From Odontocerum albicorne (Eukaryota; Arthropoda; Insecta; Trichoptera; Odontoceridae): a DNA stretch of 64,000 nt. The position numbers were made by a program, and so were the translations under genes. The stretch is from NCBI GenBank assembly GCA_949825065.1, contig OX463855.1, positions 35,888,281 through 35,952,280 of the forward strand, read 5' to 3'. Below the pieces are notes generated by a model. That model was not told where the DNA came from and did no database searches. It saw only the letters and a program-made list of their open reading frames with translations. This document shows positions 1-11,115 of the stretch, one piece after another (the stretch's first letter is position 1; each line of letters opens with the position of its first letter).

Positions 1-69
1 TGTCATAGCGGAGTAATCTGCCCTGCCAAATGCCATCCATTTTGTCTTTTTTATATTTATATTAACTCC

Positions 70-318
70 TTATTCTTCTCCTGCATCGTTAATGTTAACA
101 AGAAGTTCTTGAAGATCTGCGATGTTATTAGCCAAGATGACAGTATCATCGGCATATCTTATATTGTTGACATATTCGCCATTGACCTTCTCTCCCCTTA
201 ATGAGTTTTCCAAAGCCTTTTTAAAAACATAATTAGAGTACATATTGAAGAGTAACGGTGACAATATGCAGCCCTGACGTACACCTCTTCTGATTTTAAT
301 CTCTGTATGGGTATACAT
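70..318 (-). pseudogene. LINE reverse transcriptase fragment
   Basis: This is an 82-codon open fragment of a non-LTR retrotransposon reverse transcriptase. It shows the palm motif RQGCILSPLLFN and, about 35 residues later, the catalytic box RYADD followed by TVILA. It lacks the endonuclease, fingers and C-terminal regions, so it is a remnant. It may be the polymerase core of the LINE-A family whose C-terminal pieces recur through the window, but no copy here joins the two parts. Confidence 0.85.
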
Positions 319-426
319 AAATAAATCAATATTGGTATTATTTTAGACACATGTTAAACGAAAAAAAAAGTGCCATTGTCGTATTATCTTTTCAATTTCC
401 CTCTATACAATGCATTGTAAATATTA

Positions 427-993
427 TAAAGGATCTTTCAAATTGCGCAGTTTTTTAAATTCTTGGATAAAACACAGATAGCGTCGCAAACTTTCCTGGG
501 TCTTGTGACATTTGAGAAGTGTAATGTATGACATTTATAAAAATGGAGTCGTATACAGCACAACAACTCGTTCAAATTGTTGAATTATTTTATGTATTGT
601 AATCTCCGGAAACGGTGATGTTAATTGGCCACCAAGATCATGTGATCTGACATCGTTGGACTATTTTCTCTGAGGTTACGTGAAAAGTCAGGTCTATAAG
701 AATGACCCCCGATCAATTTCTGAGCTGAAGGATGAAATTATTCGCATTATTGGTGAGTTAGAACCCTAATTATGCCAAAATGTTATCGAAAATTTTGATA
801 AAAGAGTGGACATCTGTGGAGCTGCAAGAGGTGGACATTTGGCTGATATTGTTTTTTTTTGTTTAAATGTCATACATTATACTTACTTCAATGACCAATA
901 AAAATATTTTTGAAATCAATGCAAATTGTGTGTTTTATTCAAGAATAAAAAAAAATTGAATAAAAAAAACCACTCAATTTGAAAGACCCTTTA
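427..993 (+). mobile_element. Internally deleted mariner-like element, copy 1
   Basis: Terminal inverted repeats read AAGGRTCTTTCAAATTG at the left and its complement at the right, with TA at both edges. The interior holds the start of a transposase (MESYTAQQRVQIVELF) fused to a C-terminal part in which SCDLT.LDYF and the last residues around RGGHLADI can be read through stops and frameshifts. The catalytic core is missing, so it cannot make transposase. A second copy at 27442-27985 has the same junction. Confidence 0.8.
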
Positions 994-1235
994 TACTCGT
1001 ATTACTATAATTTTGTGTCACACCTTTTTTTTGTCAGAAATCTAGAGTTAGTCGCTATTATTTAACAACTACGTTTTGTTATTATTTCTTTCATGATGCA
1101 TGCGGGGTGTCCCAACAAGAGCGCAAGCTTTATTTTTGTTATAAAAACTTTATTCTAAAACTGCTGATATTTTTGCATTCTCCATATTTGTAATGAGTTT
1201 TCACAATACGTTGTTTGTTCATGTATTGTTTCATA

Positions 1236-2157
1236 CTACCGTGATCAAAACGTTTTAGGACCGGCCACCGTGTGGCGCTGTCAGTCACCCGATGGGAATT
1301 CTTTTTTGTTAGGTTACCCGTTTATCACTGACACTTCCCTCCAAATTTCAGCGTCATAGCTTGACATTTGTAAAAGTTACGATGCACTGAGTACATCTAC
1401 CTTTGTGCGTGTTTTCGATTTTTTACAAGTTTGAAAATGGCATCAACTGTGCATCAACGAGTTTGCATTAAATTTTGTGTGAAAAACGGATTTAACGGTC
1501 CGCAGACCTTGGAAATGTTGGAGAAGTATTTTTCGGTGGCACGAACGCTTCAAACGTGGTCGTGAGTCGGTCGAGGATGACGAACGCAGTGGCAGTCGAA
1601 AACCGATGAAAACATCGATAAAATCAAAGAAACGTTGGCCGAAAACCGCAAATTGACCATTAAAGAGCTGGCAGAGGACTTGAACATCGCTTATGGATCC
1701 GCTCAAGACATTTTTGTTAGTGATTTGGACCTCAGACGTGTCGCTGCAAAACTGGTGCCGAAAGACCTCAATTTCATGCAAAAAAAGGACCGCGTTGAAA
1801 TCGAGAAAGACATGATTTCCATGAGTATTTGACCAAAAACAACACGAATACTATCCAGCAGCCTTCGAATTCACCTGATCTGGCTCCCTGCGACTTTTTC
1901 CTGTTCAACCGACTTAAAAAACCGCTTCGCGGAACGCGTTACAGCACCCGAGAGGATGTCATGAAAAAATCGAAGACGGCTCTGATGGACATACCGAAAA
2001 TTGAGTACCAGCGGTGTTTCGAGGATTGGATCAAGCGCTGGCGTAAGTGCGTTGCAGTCGATGGGGAGTACTTTGAAGGGGACTATATCGATTTTGATTA
2101 ATAAACTTGTATTTTCGATTTTATGAATAAAGTCGTAAAACTTTTTGATCAACGTAG
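1236..2157 (+). mobile_element. Mariner-A element, internally deleted, copy 1
   Basis: A Tc1/mariner-type element of about 920 bp lies between TA dinucleotides. Its inverted repeats have the core TGATCAAAAMGTTTTA. Family members with a whole transposase are usually near 1.3 kb, and the missing part is the middle of the transposase. Copy 3 at 50959-51879 has the same length and deletion point, and 7950-8118 is a smaller derivative. Confidence 0.88.
1437..2101 (+). pseudogene. Mariner-A transposase pseudogene
   Basis: The reading starts MASTVHQRVCIKF, which is the N-terminal helix-turn-helix region, hits a stop after about 43 codons, and continues in another frame from about 1635 (ENRKLTIKELAEDLNIAYGS). 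After VEIEKDMI it jumps to TKNNTNTIQQPSNSPDLAPCD at about 1829 in a third frame and runs to the normal C-terminus. The segment with the first two catalytic aspartates is absent. The SPDLAPCDFFLF motif, which carries the third, remains. It is non-functional. Confidence 0.88.
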
Positions 2158-2188
2158 TAGCTACTAATTGCAATATACTACATTTTAG

Positions 2189-2590
2189 GTGCATAATCGC
2201 GGGGTAACGCACTGGACTTCCGTGCGGAAGGTCGCAAGTTTGAATCCTGCACTGTGCCACACCTCTCGAATGACACAGGCATTTTTTCCACATTGTATTG
2301 TTGGATATAAGGATACCTATGACTTCAATCATATCTCTTCTTTAAAAAAAAGATGGAAAAACATACCAGTGTGCTCCGATCGTCTCATTTAATGTGTGCC
2401 ATCGGATCCAGTACACCGGTGTGGTCAGTGAGTTTGCTGGTGTGCAATAGCTCACTCATTTAAAGAGAGAAAGTAATAAAAAATAGAAACGAAAACTCCA
2501 CAGCACAGCATTGCTTTCCAACTGAATTGACGTTGAAATGGCGAAGAGATCCTCGACTACGAGGTCCAGCAACGACGATGACTGTTTGCA
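2189..2590 (+). repeat. SINE-A, copy 1 (tRNA-headed)
   Basis: The head has an RNA polymerase III B-box-like AGTTTGAATCC and an upstream A-box-like stretch. The body contains CTCCGATCGTCTCATTT and a conserved 3' part reading TTTCCAACTGAATTGACGTT. Copies with the same order occur at 4784-5125 and 62703-63085. A tRNA-derived SINE is the best reading; the donor tRNA is not obvious. Confidence 0.7.
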
Positions 2591-2811
2591 ATGTATCTAC
2601 GAGTATATGACTACAGCGAAATTTTCAGCGCCGTCAAAACGAAAATGGCGGGCAGTTCAAATTATCCGTTTTTGTTGGGACCACCATTGAAAAAAAATCA
2701 GCTGTCGGGTCGTACAAAACACATGCGGGTTGCCCATCCCTGACATAAATTATACCTTTTTGATATTATGTTGCGTTCTTATACGAGTATGTTGGCAATG
2801 TGGTGTTGCAG

Positions 2812-5800
2812 AGTTTGGTGCTGAAGTATGTTCTACCAACGTTGATGGTAGATCTGCACTGCACATAGCTGCATGTCTGGGAGAAGTATCTTCCATTGAG
2901 AGACTTCTGCATAGTGGAGCTAACGTCCATCTTAAGGACAGGTTAGTATTGAGTTAGATACACCCGATTATGGTATTAAAGAAATTGTGATTTGTTTAGT
3001 CAAACACTGTTTATTCCACTTTATATAATGGTGTAACCCTACCGGTTTCAAGGTTTTCATTTCATCATCAGGGGAGCACAAGAGTGTGTGATAAGAAGTT
3101 GCAAGATACAATTTTGATGTAACTAGGTGACTGTTTGACAGGAGGAGATCGAAGAATGAGTAGCTTTTGGAGGTGTCTGTCTACATGGGCATGTAAGATA
3201 ATAACTGATGCCAATATAGTGTGTGATGATAAGTTGCTGGATATAATTTGGATGTAATTAGGGGAATCTTTGACAGCAGGAGTGTGAAGAGTGAGTAGCT
3301 TTTGGAAGTGTCTGTCTACATAGGCACGTAAGATAATAACTGATGCGAATGTAGTGTGTGATGATAAGTTGCTGGATATAATTTTAATGTAGCACGGTAA
3401 CTCTTTTACAGGGGATAGCGAAGAGTGAGTAACTTTTGGAGATCTCTAAAATACATAAGCATGTGAAAGTATGACTGATGTGAATATGGTGTGTGATGAT
3501 AAGTTGCTGGATATAATTTTAATGTAGCACGGTAACTCTTTTACAGGGGTTACCGAAGAGTGAGTAGCTTTTGGAGATATCTACATAGGCATGTGCAAGT
3601 ATGACTGATGCGAATATAGCAGTGTGTGATTATAACATAAGTTGCTGGATATAGTTTTGATGTAACTAGGTGACTCTTTGACAGGAGGAGAGTTAAGAAC
3701 GAGTAGCTCTTGGCGGTCCCTACATAGGCATGTGAGAGAATGACTTGTGCGAATGTAGAGTGTATTGTGAGAAGTTGCTGGATATAATAACGGTACGGTG
3801 TAAGAGTGTGTATACGTTTCTTGGGGCATTGCATATGTTAGCTTTATAAAATAAATAAATTTGAGTAAGTTATACTGATAATAATAGTTACATCCCCTAG
3901 GTACGGCAACACCCCACTGCTAGACGCGATCCATTGCGAAAAAGCAGAAGCCGTTAAGACCCTAGTCAGTTGCGGCGCACATGTGGCCTACGAAGACGCG
4001 GAGCGGTTGGCGCAAGAGCTGTGCTCTGCAGCAGCCAGGGGACTGGTGGGGAGACTTGTATTGTACCAGGAGGGAGGAGCCAGCCTGCTTGTTGCTGACA
4101 ATGCAGGCAGGACACCCTTGCATATGGTAAGACATCATTAATTGTATAGTCTAACATACAACTAAATTAATCAATTAGATCTGAGAATGATTGTTGAAAA
4201 ATCGAAAGTCATGGCGTTGAAACATGTGAAAAAAAAAACAGTAAGTGCGATATATGGGTGAAAAATGAAAGGTTGTTGTAAGTTGAGGAATTCTGTTACT
4301 TAGGTAGTTTTTTTTTCAGATAGTGGAAGCGTTATGTGAGATATCTAAAGGCGTGTAGGGATAGGAAACAAAGTTAATGGGGACCTAAAACATTCTCGTA
4401 TAACGAACTGGTCAGTATCAAAATGTGCTAAGATTATAGACACCAATAGTATTTTGAGGACAGTTTTAATATATAGGAGTGAAACGTGAACCTGAAATAA
4501 GACTGATAAAGAACCGAATAAATACTGTACAAATGTGTGCATTGAGAAGTATGTATGGGATGACAATGTATGACAGAATATGGAATGACGTGATTAGTGA
4601 TGATTGGGAATTTAAACTGACGTGTTCAATAAATTAGATGAATTGCACTCTGATATGCTTTGGACACGTAGGACGAATGAATGAAGAAAAATTAACAAAA
4701 CAAAATAAAGAGTGGAAAGCGTGGTATAAGAAGACCAAGGAGAGTATGGTAAGATCAAATGAATCATATTTTGAAAGAACAACGTGTACGGCCGCGTGAT
4801 ACCGCATTGGACTTCCGTAACGAAGGTCGCTGGTTTGAGCCCTGCGCTGTGTTACTCCCCTCGAATGACCGCCTAGTATTCGTGGTATAAGGATACCTCT
4901 GTCTCATATCTATTCTTTAAAAAAAATAAGCCGGTGTGCTCCGATCGTCTAATTTCAGTGTGCCATCTAATCCAGTACAGCGATGAAGGTGGTTAGTTTG
5001 CTGGTGTGCAACGGATCATTGTCTGAAAAAATAAATTCCACGCCACAGCTTCGCTTTCCAACTGAATCGACGCTGAAATGGCGAGGGTATCCTCGACTCA
5101 TAGCTCATCAACCACGATGATTTTTAAAGAGGAAAATAAAATGTCAGAGAAATCGTAGATCTTTTATGAGTAAGTGTATGTATGTATGGTAGATGAAACG
5201 AAAGATGTGCGTCGAGATAGGTATATCTAGCGCTCTGTTCTCAAAGATAAAATACGTATGTGTGTATTAATAATATGCAGAAGAAACGAAGGATTTGCGT
5301 CAAGGTAGGTGTATCTAGTGCTCTGTTCTCAAAGATAAAATACGTATGTGTGTATTAATAATATATAGAAGAAACGAAGGATGTGCGTCAAGATAGGTAT
5401 ATCTAGCGTTCTGTTCTCAAATATAAAATACGCATGTGTGTATTAATCATATGTAGAATAAACGAAGGATGTGCGTCAAGATAGGTATATCTAGTATTCT
5501 GTTCTCAAAGATAAAATACGTATGTGTGTATTAATCATATGTAGAAGAAACGAAGGATGTGCGTCAAGATAGGTATATCTAGCGTTCTGTTCTCAAATAT
5601 AAAATACGCATGTGTGTATTAATCATATGTAGAATAAACGAAGGATGTGCGTCAAGATAGGTATATCTAGTATTCTGTTCTCAAAGATAAAATACATATG
5701 TGTGTATTAATCATATGTAGAAGAAACGAAGGATGTGCGTCAAGATAGGTATATCTAGCGTTCTGTTCTCAAAGATAAAATACGTATGTGTGTATTAATC

Positions 5801-7044
5801 ATATGTAGAAGAAACGAAGGATGTGCGTCAAGATAGGTATATCTAGTATTCTGTTCTCAAAGATAAAATACGTATGTGTGTATTAATCATATGTAGAAGA
5901 AACGAAGGATGTGCGTCAAGATAAGTATATCTAGCGCTCTGTTCACAAAGATAGAATACGTATGTGTGTATTAATACAATAATATGTAGAAGAAATGAAG
6001 AATGTGCGTCAAGATAGGTATATCTAGCGCTCTGTTCTCAAATATAAAATACGTATGTGTGTATTAATAATATGTAGAAGAAACGAAGGATGTGCGTCAG
6101 GATAGGTATATCTAGCGCTCTGTTCTCAAAGATAAAATACGTATGTGTGTATTAATAATATGTAGAAGAAACGAAGGATGTGCGTCAGGATAGGTATATC
6201 TAGCGCTCTGTTCTCAAAGATAAAATACGTATGTGTGCATTAATAATATGTAGAAGAAACGAAGGATGTGCGTCAGGATAGGTATATCTAGCGCTCTGTC
6301 TCAAAGAGAAAATACGTATGTGTGTATTAATAATATGTAGAAGAAACGAAGGGTGTGCATCAAGATAGGTATATCTAGCGCTCTGTTCTCAAAGATAAAA
6401 TACGTATGTGTGTATCAATAATATGTAGAAGAAACGAAGGATGTGCGTCAGGATAGGTATATCTAGCGCTCTGTTCTCAAAGATAAAATACGTATGTGTG
6501 TATTAATAATATGTAGAAGAAACGAAGGATGTGCGTCAGGATAGGTATATCTAGCGCTCTGTTCTCAAAGGTAAAATACGTATGTGTGTATTAATAATAT
6601 GTAGATGAAACGAAGGATGTGCGTCAAGGTAGGTATATCTAGCGCTCTGTTCTCAAAGATAAAATACATGTGTGTGTATTAATAATATGTAGAAGAAACG
6701 AAGGATGTGCGTCAGGATAGGTATATCTAGCGCTCTGTTCTCAAATATGAAATACGTATGTGTGTATTAATAATATGTACTCGTAGAAGAAACGAAGGAT
6801 GTGCGTCAAGGTAGGTATATCTAGCGCTCTGTTCTCAAAGATAAATTACGTATGTGTGTATTAATAAATTATTTGATTATTTCAGGCAGCACTTCTGGGA
6901 AGGGAAGAAACAGTCAAGTTTCTATTGAGCGAAGGTCTGTCAGCAAACCAGCAAGATGCTTTTGGATTGACGCCCATCGACTACGCTGAAAACGGAGGTC
7001 ACGTATTTATAATGAATCTTTTCAAAGCGACGATGGACCAGTAG
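2812..7044 (+). CDS. Last three exons of an ankyrin-repeat protein, probably animal L-asparaginase / 60 kDa lysophospholipase type
   Basis: Exons are read at 2812-2941, 3901-4126 and 6886-7044 (stop TAG at 7042-7044). Introns begin GTTAGT and GTAAGA and end CTAG and TTCAG; phases agree (Arg codon split at the first junction, phase 0 at the second). The joined tail has about three ankyrin repeats: DGRSALHIAACLG, then RYGNTPLLDA, then NAGRTPLHMAALLG, ending FGLTPIDYAENGG..MDQ. The segment LAQELCSAAARG between repeats resembles the C-terminal ankyrin domain of cytosolic animal asparaginase-like proteins, which follows the catalytic domain. No catalytic part lies in the window, so the assignment is inference and another ankyrin protein is possible. 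A first-exon start two bases later is also possible. Both introns carry minisatellites, and a hAT element begins about 200 bp after the stop. Confidence 0.7.
2985..3085 (+). repeat. Family E foldback arm, copy 1
   Basis: A single arm of the family E inverted-repeat element includes CAAACACTGTTTATTCCACT and CCCTACCGGTTTCAAGG, then ATCAGGGGAGCACAA. The other arm is missing and the sequence runs straight into a minisatellite. Confidence 0.65.
3085..3795 (+). repeat. Intronic minisatellite, about 135-bp unit
   Basis: Five to six imperfect units each include TGTGTGATGATAAGTTGCTG, a TTTGACAGG-like block and a GAGTAGCTTTTGG block. The array lies inside the first visible intron of the ankyrin gene. 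Open frames on the minus strand here are by-products of the repeat. Confidence 0.8.
4215..4783 (+). pseudogene. LINE-A C-terminal fragment, split by SINE-A
   Basis: Decayed coding sequence of a LINE C-terminal region: traces of the 'LGS...D...I..R...GNKVNG' stretch, then the 'P.L.Y.SETWTW' and 'DRIRN..I' blocks, then GGACACGTAGGACGAATGAATG encoding part of 'FGHV.RMNE'. All frames are broken. SINE-A interrupts it after TTTTGAAAGAA, and the LINE resumes near 5126 with AATGTCAGAGAAATCGTAG. Confidence 0.75.
4784..5125 (+). repeat. SINE-A, copy 2, inserted in LINE-A
   Basis: The head GGCCGCGTGATACCGCATTG and B-box-like GGTTTGAGCCC match the other SINE-A copies, as do CTCCGATCGTCTAATTT and TTTCCAACTGAATCGACG. 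It separates two halves of one LINE-A copy. The flanks TTTTGAAAGA and TTTTTAAAGA may be an imperfect target duplication. Confidence 0.7.
5126..6868 (+). repeat. 88-bp minisatellite grown from a LINE-A 3' end
   Basis: About 19 units of about 88 bp each contain GAAGAAACGAAGGATGTGCG, TAGGTATATCTAGCGCTCTG and ATACGTATGTGTGTATTAAT. The first unit is continuous with a LINE-A 3' tail, whose GATGTGTGTCGAGATAGG..GCGCTCTGT order is the unit core. The array sits just before the last exon of the ankyrin gene. One unit at 6778 has an extra CTCGTA. Confidence 0.88.
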
Positions 7045-7949
7045 TTCACGGATTTTGTTGATCGAATTGTCTTCGGGCGTGGTTTAACAGTTCATTCATA
7101 TCAGGCATTTACGTCAACCATGTGGGCAAACCAGACTCGATTCCAGACTGCTTTTACTTTTAGACCATGTTACATCTGAAATCTTGTTATACTTTAACTA
7201 GCTCATAACAACTACAATAATTTTAATACTCTTTCTTTCTCCATTAATTTATGGCAGGGGTAGCCAAACTCTTTAGACCGTGTGTCAAAATCGATTTCGT
7301 TTTAAAGGCTCATGGGCCGCACATGTATTTTTTTGTTTAATCAATACGCATATAATAGGCACTATTACCCAAATAGCACGGTGTCATGTATCATATACCC
7401 TCGGTTTGCTAATAGGCTGCCATAAAGCGCCAGCAAAGGACATTTTTAATATATTCGATCTTACCAGCTGGGAATCCCAGCAACGTTCCCTATAAGGTGT
7501 GCGCGTGTGCGGCCGCACATATGTTAAAAATTGTCCGCTCATATGTTTCCATCTTCCGCACACACTCAAAGAAAGGAACTTGTAACCATATTTTGTTTTG
7601 CGCAACTATATATTTATTTGATATTTTATGATGGGTTCTCATGTTCCTTTCTTTGAGATGTGTGCGGAACATGGAAACACCATATAGAGTCCATGCGCCG
7701 TAAGGAAATACTAGTGTTGAAGGGTGTCCACGATTTTTTATTTATTATACTCGTATATTCAGATTATTTAGTTTATTTATTTATTATTCATTTAAAAATA
7801 CAAAAGTGAATTTTTTTGTTTAGAACAAATATTTATTTATATTTGAAAAATGTAATTTATGATTTCGTGGTACATAATGGTGACTACTTAGTTTTATCTA
7901 TGCATGAATATGCATATTTGCACACTTCCTTCTTTTTTTCTTGCACATA

Positions 7950-8118
7950 CTACTTTGATCAAAAAAATTTAGGACCGGCCACCGTGTGGCGCTCTCAGTC
8001 ACTCGATTGGAATTCTTTTTTTTGTTAGATTACCACATCTATCATTGACACTTCCTTTCAAATTTCAGCGTCATAGTTTGACATTTGCAAAAGTCCTAAA
8101 ACTTTTTGATCAAGGTAG
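7950..8118 (+). mobile_element. Mini mariner-A (169-bp deletion derivative)
   Basis: Both mariner-A ends are present between TA dinucleotides. About 150 bp of the left end, including ACCGGCCACCGTGTGGCGCT and the ACATTTGCAAAAG block, are joined directly to the right terminal repeat. No coding sequence remains. Confidence 0.85.
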
Positions 8119-8477
8119 TATAAGTAGATAGGCCGCACACACATTGAAAAAATTAGGGGGAACGTTGAATCCCAGTGAAAAAAATGTGACACTACCGGGT
8201 GTTGCACCTAGGCCCCTTGGTTCATGGACCAAGTGACATAACCACTGAACCGTGACTGTTACATATTTTATACATTAAATATTTTCTATTGAATATAAAT
8301 ACAATTCAAATTATATTATGAATGTTATAATACATAAATAAATAAATACTAGTATTATTTTAGATTCCTATTAAATGATAAAAATAATATGTAACTATGT
8401 TGTATTTTATTTTTAATTTTTATCTACATATAATATTATATTACTCTCACTTTGGGTTAAATTTAAATGAGATAATT

Positions 8478-8600
8478 TTTTTACCTGGCGAGTTTATTGC
8501 CATGTGGCAATCTCTTCAAACCAACCAGAAAGAACTTTTATAGGCCCTAAATGTTAACCAGACTGGAATCCTATTTATAAAAAAACCGGGTTCCAGCGGG
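8478..8600 (-). repeat. SINE-B 3' half, inverted
   Basis: Reading the minus strand gives the tail GGTTGGTTTGAAGAGATTGC, CACATGGCAATAAACTCGCC and the upstream CCAGTCTGGTTAACA block of SINE-B. The tRNA-like head is missing. Confidence 0.75.
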
Positions 8601-8710
8601 TAAATAAATTCTAAGTGGCGAAAATATAGTGTGTCGCTATTATTAATATTTCCCTTTCCGTGCTAAAAAATCCGCGCGTTCCGGTGCTGTGTATTCAATA
8701 CACATGTAAA

Positions 8711-8905
8711 AATGACGACCTCCGTGGCCTGGTGGTAAGACACTTGTCTGCCGATCCGGAGGTTGCGGGTTCGATCCCCACTGGAACCCAGATTTTTTTT
8801 AAAATAGGATCCAGTCAGGTTAACACTTAGGGCCTATAAAAACATCTTTCAGGTTGGTTGGAAGAGATTGCCACATGACAATAAACTCGCCAGGTTAAAA
8901 AAAAA
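8711..8905 (+). repeat. SINE-B, complete copy
   Basis: The tRNA-like head reads GACCTCCGTGGCCTGGTGG with A-box character, then TTGCGGGTTCGATCCCCA, a perfect B box. The body follows, then the tail GGTTGGAAGAGATTGCC..AATAAACTCGCCAGG and poly(A). The tail matches the 3' end of LINE-B in this window. This is one of the best preserved SINEs here. Confidence 0.85.
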
Positions 8906-9394
8906 AATTAAAAAATTGCGATTTAAAATCGGAAAAATAAGAATATTCATAGCCAATCGCTTAAATTAATTAAATTTGAAGTCAAAAGTGATAATAATTG
9001 AAATTTAATGGTTGATATGGCCCATAAGTGCTAATTATTATTAATATTATTATTTTCATTCAATGCGCAAATGTATTACGGAGGAATACCTAAAATCTGA
9101 ACCCAGTATTTATTATATTCATAGAGATATTAAAGTTTTTAGAAGCAATGTGTACTAGTTACACATCACAGGACAGGAAGGGTTAAATAACTATGCTTGG
9201 GGGCCGCGAGTTGGCCATGCCTGATTTAAGGCATAGTCAACCCGCAGCTTTTATACTTTATTTTGTAAGTCTTTCGCGACTCACTCTCTCAGTGTGACCA
9301 ACCAATCACTGTGTAATAATCTCCGAAGCCTACTTGGTAATACGTTTGATTTCCATCCGGGGGTTTAGGGTTGTAAAAACATGGTTTAAAAATT

Positions 9395-9640
9395 TGCAAA
9401 AGAGTGCGTGTATGACTGCTGTCTCTTGTTGTTTTTTGTATCCACTTTGCACGGATTTATCCTGTTACACAAAGAGAGTCTGCTTCTAGAGTTAGCTTAT
9501 TCGTTAGGTAGAATATCAGCCAGGATTCTTCTCATACTGATAGGCGGTACCGAGAATATATCCATAGTATCATTCAGTTGGTTCAATATCTCTATACCAC
9601 GCGTGACTGAGTGTTTAGCCATGATATTCGTCCTGTAATT
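9395..9640 (-). repeat. Family F repeat with conserved short frame
   Basis: A second copy runs off the right edge at 63860-64000. On the minus strand both copies read a frame ending MRRILADILPNE followed by a stop (TAA here, TAG in the other), and similarity continues past the stop. It is probably the 3' end of an unidentified mobile element. Confidence 0.5.
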
Positions 9641-9865
9641 TGATATAGAGAACAGAGGGTGATTCCTTGTACGGCTATATTTATTAGGTTCATATAAACT
9701 TAGTGCTTCTAGAATCGCGGGACAGTTAAAGCTACCTTGAAAAACCTTAAGTAGGAATATTGCAATGGATTCTTGCTTTCGTGTTTAGAGGCTTCTTCTT
9801 TTGCGTTAGTCTCGCCAACACGTACAATGGCGAAATGGTTTGAAAAAGTAAAATATGCTAAGAAA

Positions 9866-9932
9866 TGACACGTATTGGACTTGAACTAGCAACCTCTACT
9901 CTCCAGATAACCCCTTTACCAATTAAGCCAAC
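9866..9932 (-). repeat. tRNA-like SINE head or tRNA relic
   Basis: On the minus strand GTTGGCTTAATTGGTAAAG resembles an A box and AGTTCAAGTCC a B box at tRNA spacing. The acceptor stem does not pair well, so a SINE head is more likely than a working tRNA. Confidence 0.45.
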
Positions 9933-10695
9933 GTATATATGTCACTTAGCTTCGGATCCTCGTAATAAAAGCATAACAATCCAAAGTGTTCTCCCTTCAT
10001 TAATTTTTATTACTTCTATTTATATATTTTTTAATGATTATATATTTTAACAGATTAGATATGACTAATCGCTATAATAAATATTAACTATAAGCATGGT
10101 TATGTGCTAAAAATATTATATAGTCTATTTTTTCAGTTCGTCAAAGTAGTAAAACTTAAAATTAGGTACCTAAACTCGACTGCCCAAATAACAGAGCCCC
10201 ACTGTGCTTTTGCGTATTCAGTAACTTGTGATCAACAAAACCTTTTTTTAAAGACTTAGCAACATTTGGTAGTCATCCCACGATATAATATCATGTTTCG
10301 TAAAGAGTATGATTATGGAAATAATAAAAAACTGATTTAATTGAAATTTCATTCAATTTAACTAAAATCGGGTCAAAATAATTGTTAATTATTTTTAAGG
10401 CTTTTTGAGGATTTTTTATTAATGTTGTTTGAGTCGTTTATACGAGTATATGAAGGTTTTAGTGACTGACTTATTCCAAATTGCAGAGTTAAAATTTTAA
10501 TTTGGATTTGTTGTATCGTAAATTATAGAAAATGCATTTTAAATTGTTTTATTTTTGTATACTATGTTGACTATTTATTATATTAGTTTTTGAATATAAT
10601 ATTTATTATTAAAATAAATAATTTAATTCTTTGTAATGTTTAACCTCTTTTTTTCTTTCATCCTTATTTATCTTACCAAAAAATGGGGTTGAAAT
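9933..10695. other. A+T-rich spacer, nothing recognised
   Basis: Low-complexity A+T-rich sequence without splice-bounded frames, terminal repeats or tandem structure. It includes one TACGAGTA octamer at 10441. Confidence 0.6.
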
Positions 10696-10696
10696 T

Positions 10697-10790
10697 TGTT
10701 TTATCAAACACTGTTTATTCTACTTTTTTGTAACATTACAAAAAGCTGAATAAACAGTGTTTGATAAAACAAATTACAATGTCTTTGAAC
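10697..10790. repeat. Family E foldback, copy 2 (collapsed)
   Basis: TTTATCAAACACTGTTTATT is followed after about 30 bp by AATAAACAGTGTTTGATAAA, so the outer parts of both arms survive without the middle. It continues into TACAATGTCTTTGAACCTCC, the usual one-sided extension of the family. Confidence 0.75.
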
Positions 10791-10804
10791 CTCCTTAATA
10801 CCTT

Positions 10805-11115
10805 TGTAGGGAACCACGGTCGTCGCTGAATATTGTCGCATACATACGGTCAATGACCGATGAAACGACCTTCGGATTCCTCGATAAATTATATTAAACA
10901 GTCCAAAGGTCACATGCCAACCATTGACGCCGGCTGAGCGATCGCGCCGCATTCCATACTAGAGAGAGAACGTACCACGCTGTCTCGCCAGTTTCGTAAA
11001 TAAAATATCACCCACATACGATATTAATCGTTCTGCATTCACAGAAGCGAGACAGAAGCATATCGCGAGCGCACTCTCGTGCGCATTCCAAAAACATATA
11101 AATACCTACGCTACT
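10805..11115 (+). repeat. LTR-like repeat G, copy 1
   Basis: G+C-richer repeat starting TGTAGGGAACCACGGTCGTC, with a TATA-box-like ACATATAAATACC near its end. Copies at 39531-39835 and 41382-41728 (minus) share the order. The TG start, TATA position and lack of coding suggest a solo LTR, but no target duplication was found. Just downstream, GGTTCGATTCCAGATGGTAC resembles a tRNA 3' half. Confidence 0.4.

Larger units (their letters stand above)
7255..9223. mobile_element. Non-autonomous hAT element with nested insertions
   Basis: The termini are CAGGGGTAGCCAAACT and the inverse of AGTTGGCCATGCCTG, a hAT-type CAGG...CCTG pair. The flanking octamers ATTTATGG (7247-7254) and ATTTAAGG (9224-9231) match at seven of eight bases, as expected for a hAT target duplication. 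No transposase frame is visible. The interior has a foldback near 7495-7690 (the TTCCTTTCTTTGAG block and its inverse), a mini mariner-A and two SINE-B pieces. Confidence 0.72.

Noticed and set aside
1443..2332. Minus-strand frames across mariner-A (also 51030-51673 plus)
   Set aside because: These are antisense to the transposase relic and only reflect its codon pattern.
5190..6868. Regular repeats that might suggest a CRISPR array
   Set aside because: The whole 88-bp unit repeats with no unique spacers, and the genome is eukaryotic; the same holds for 33490-35580.
9866..9932. Functional tRNA gene
   Set aside because: A- and B-box-like sequences are present but the acceptor stem does not close; treated as a SINE head. 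The heads at 8711, 36302, 62146 and 62703 were rejected as tRNAs for the same reason and because they carry SINE bodies.
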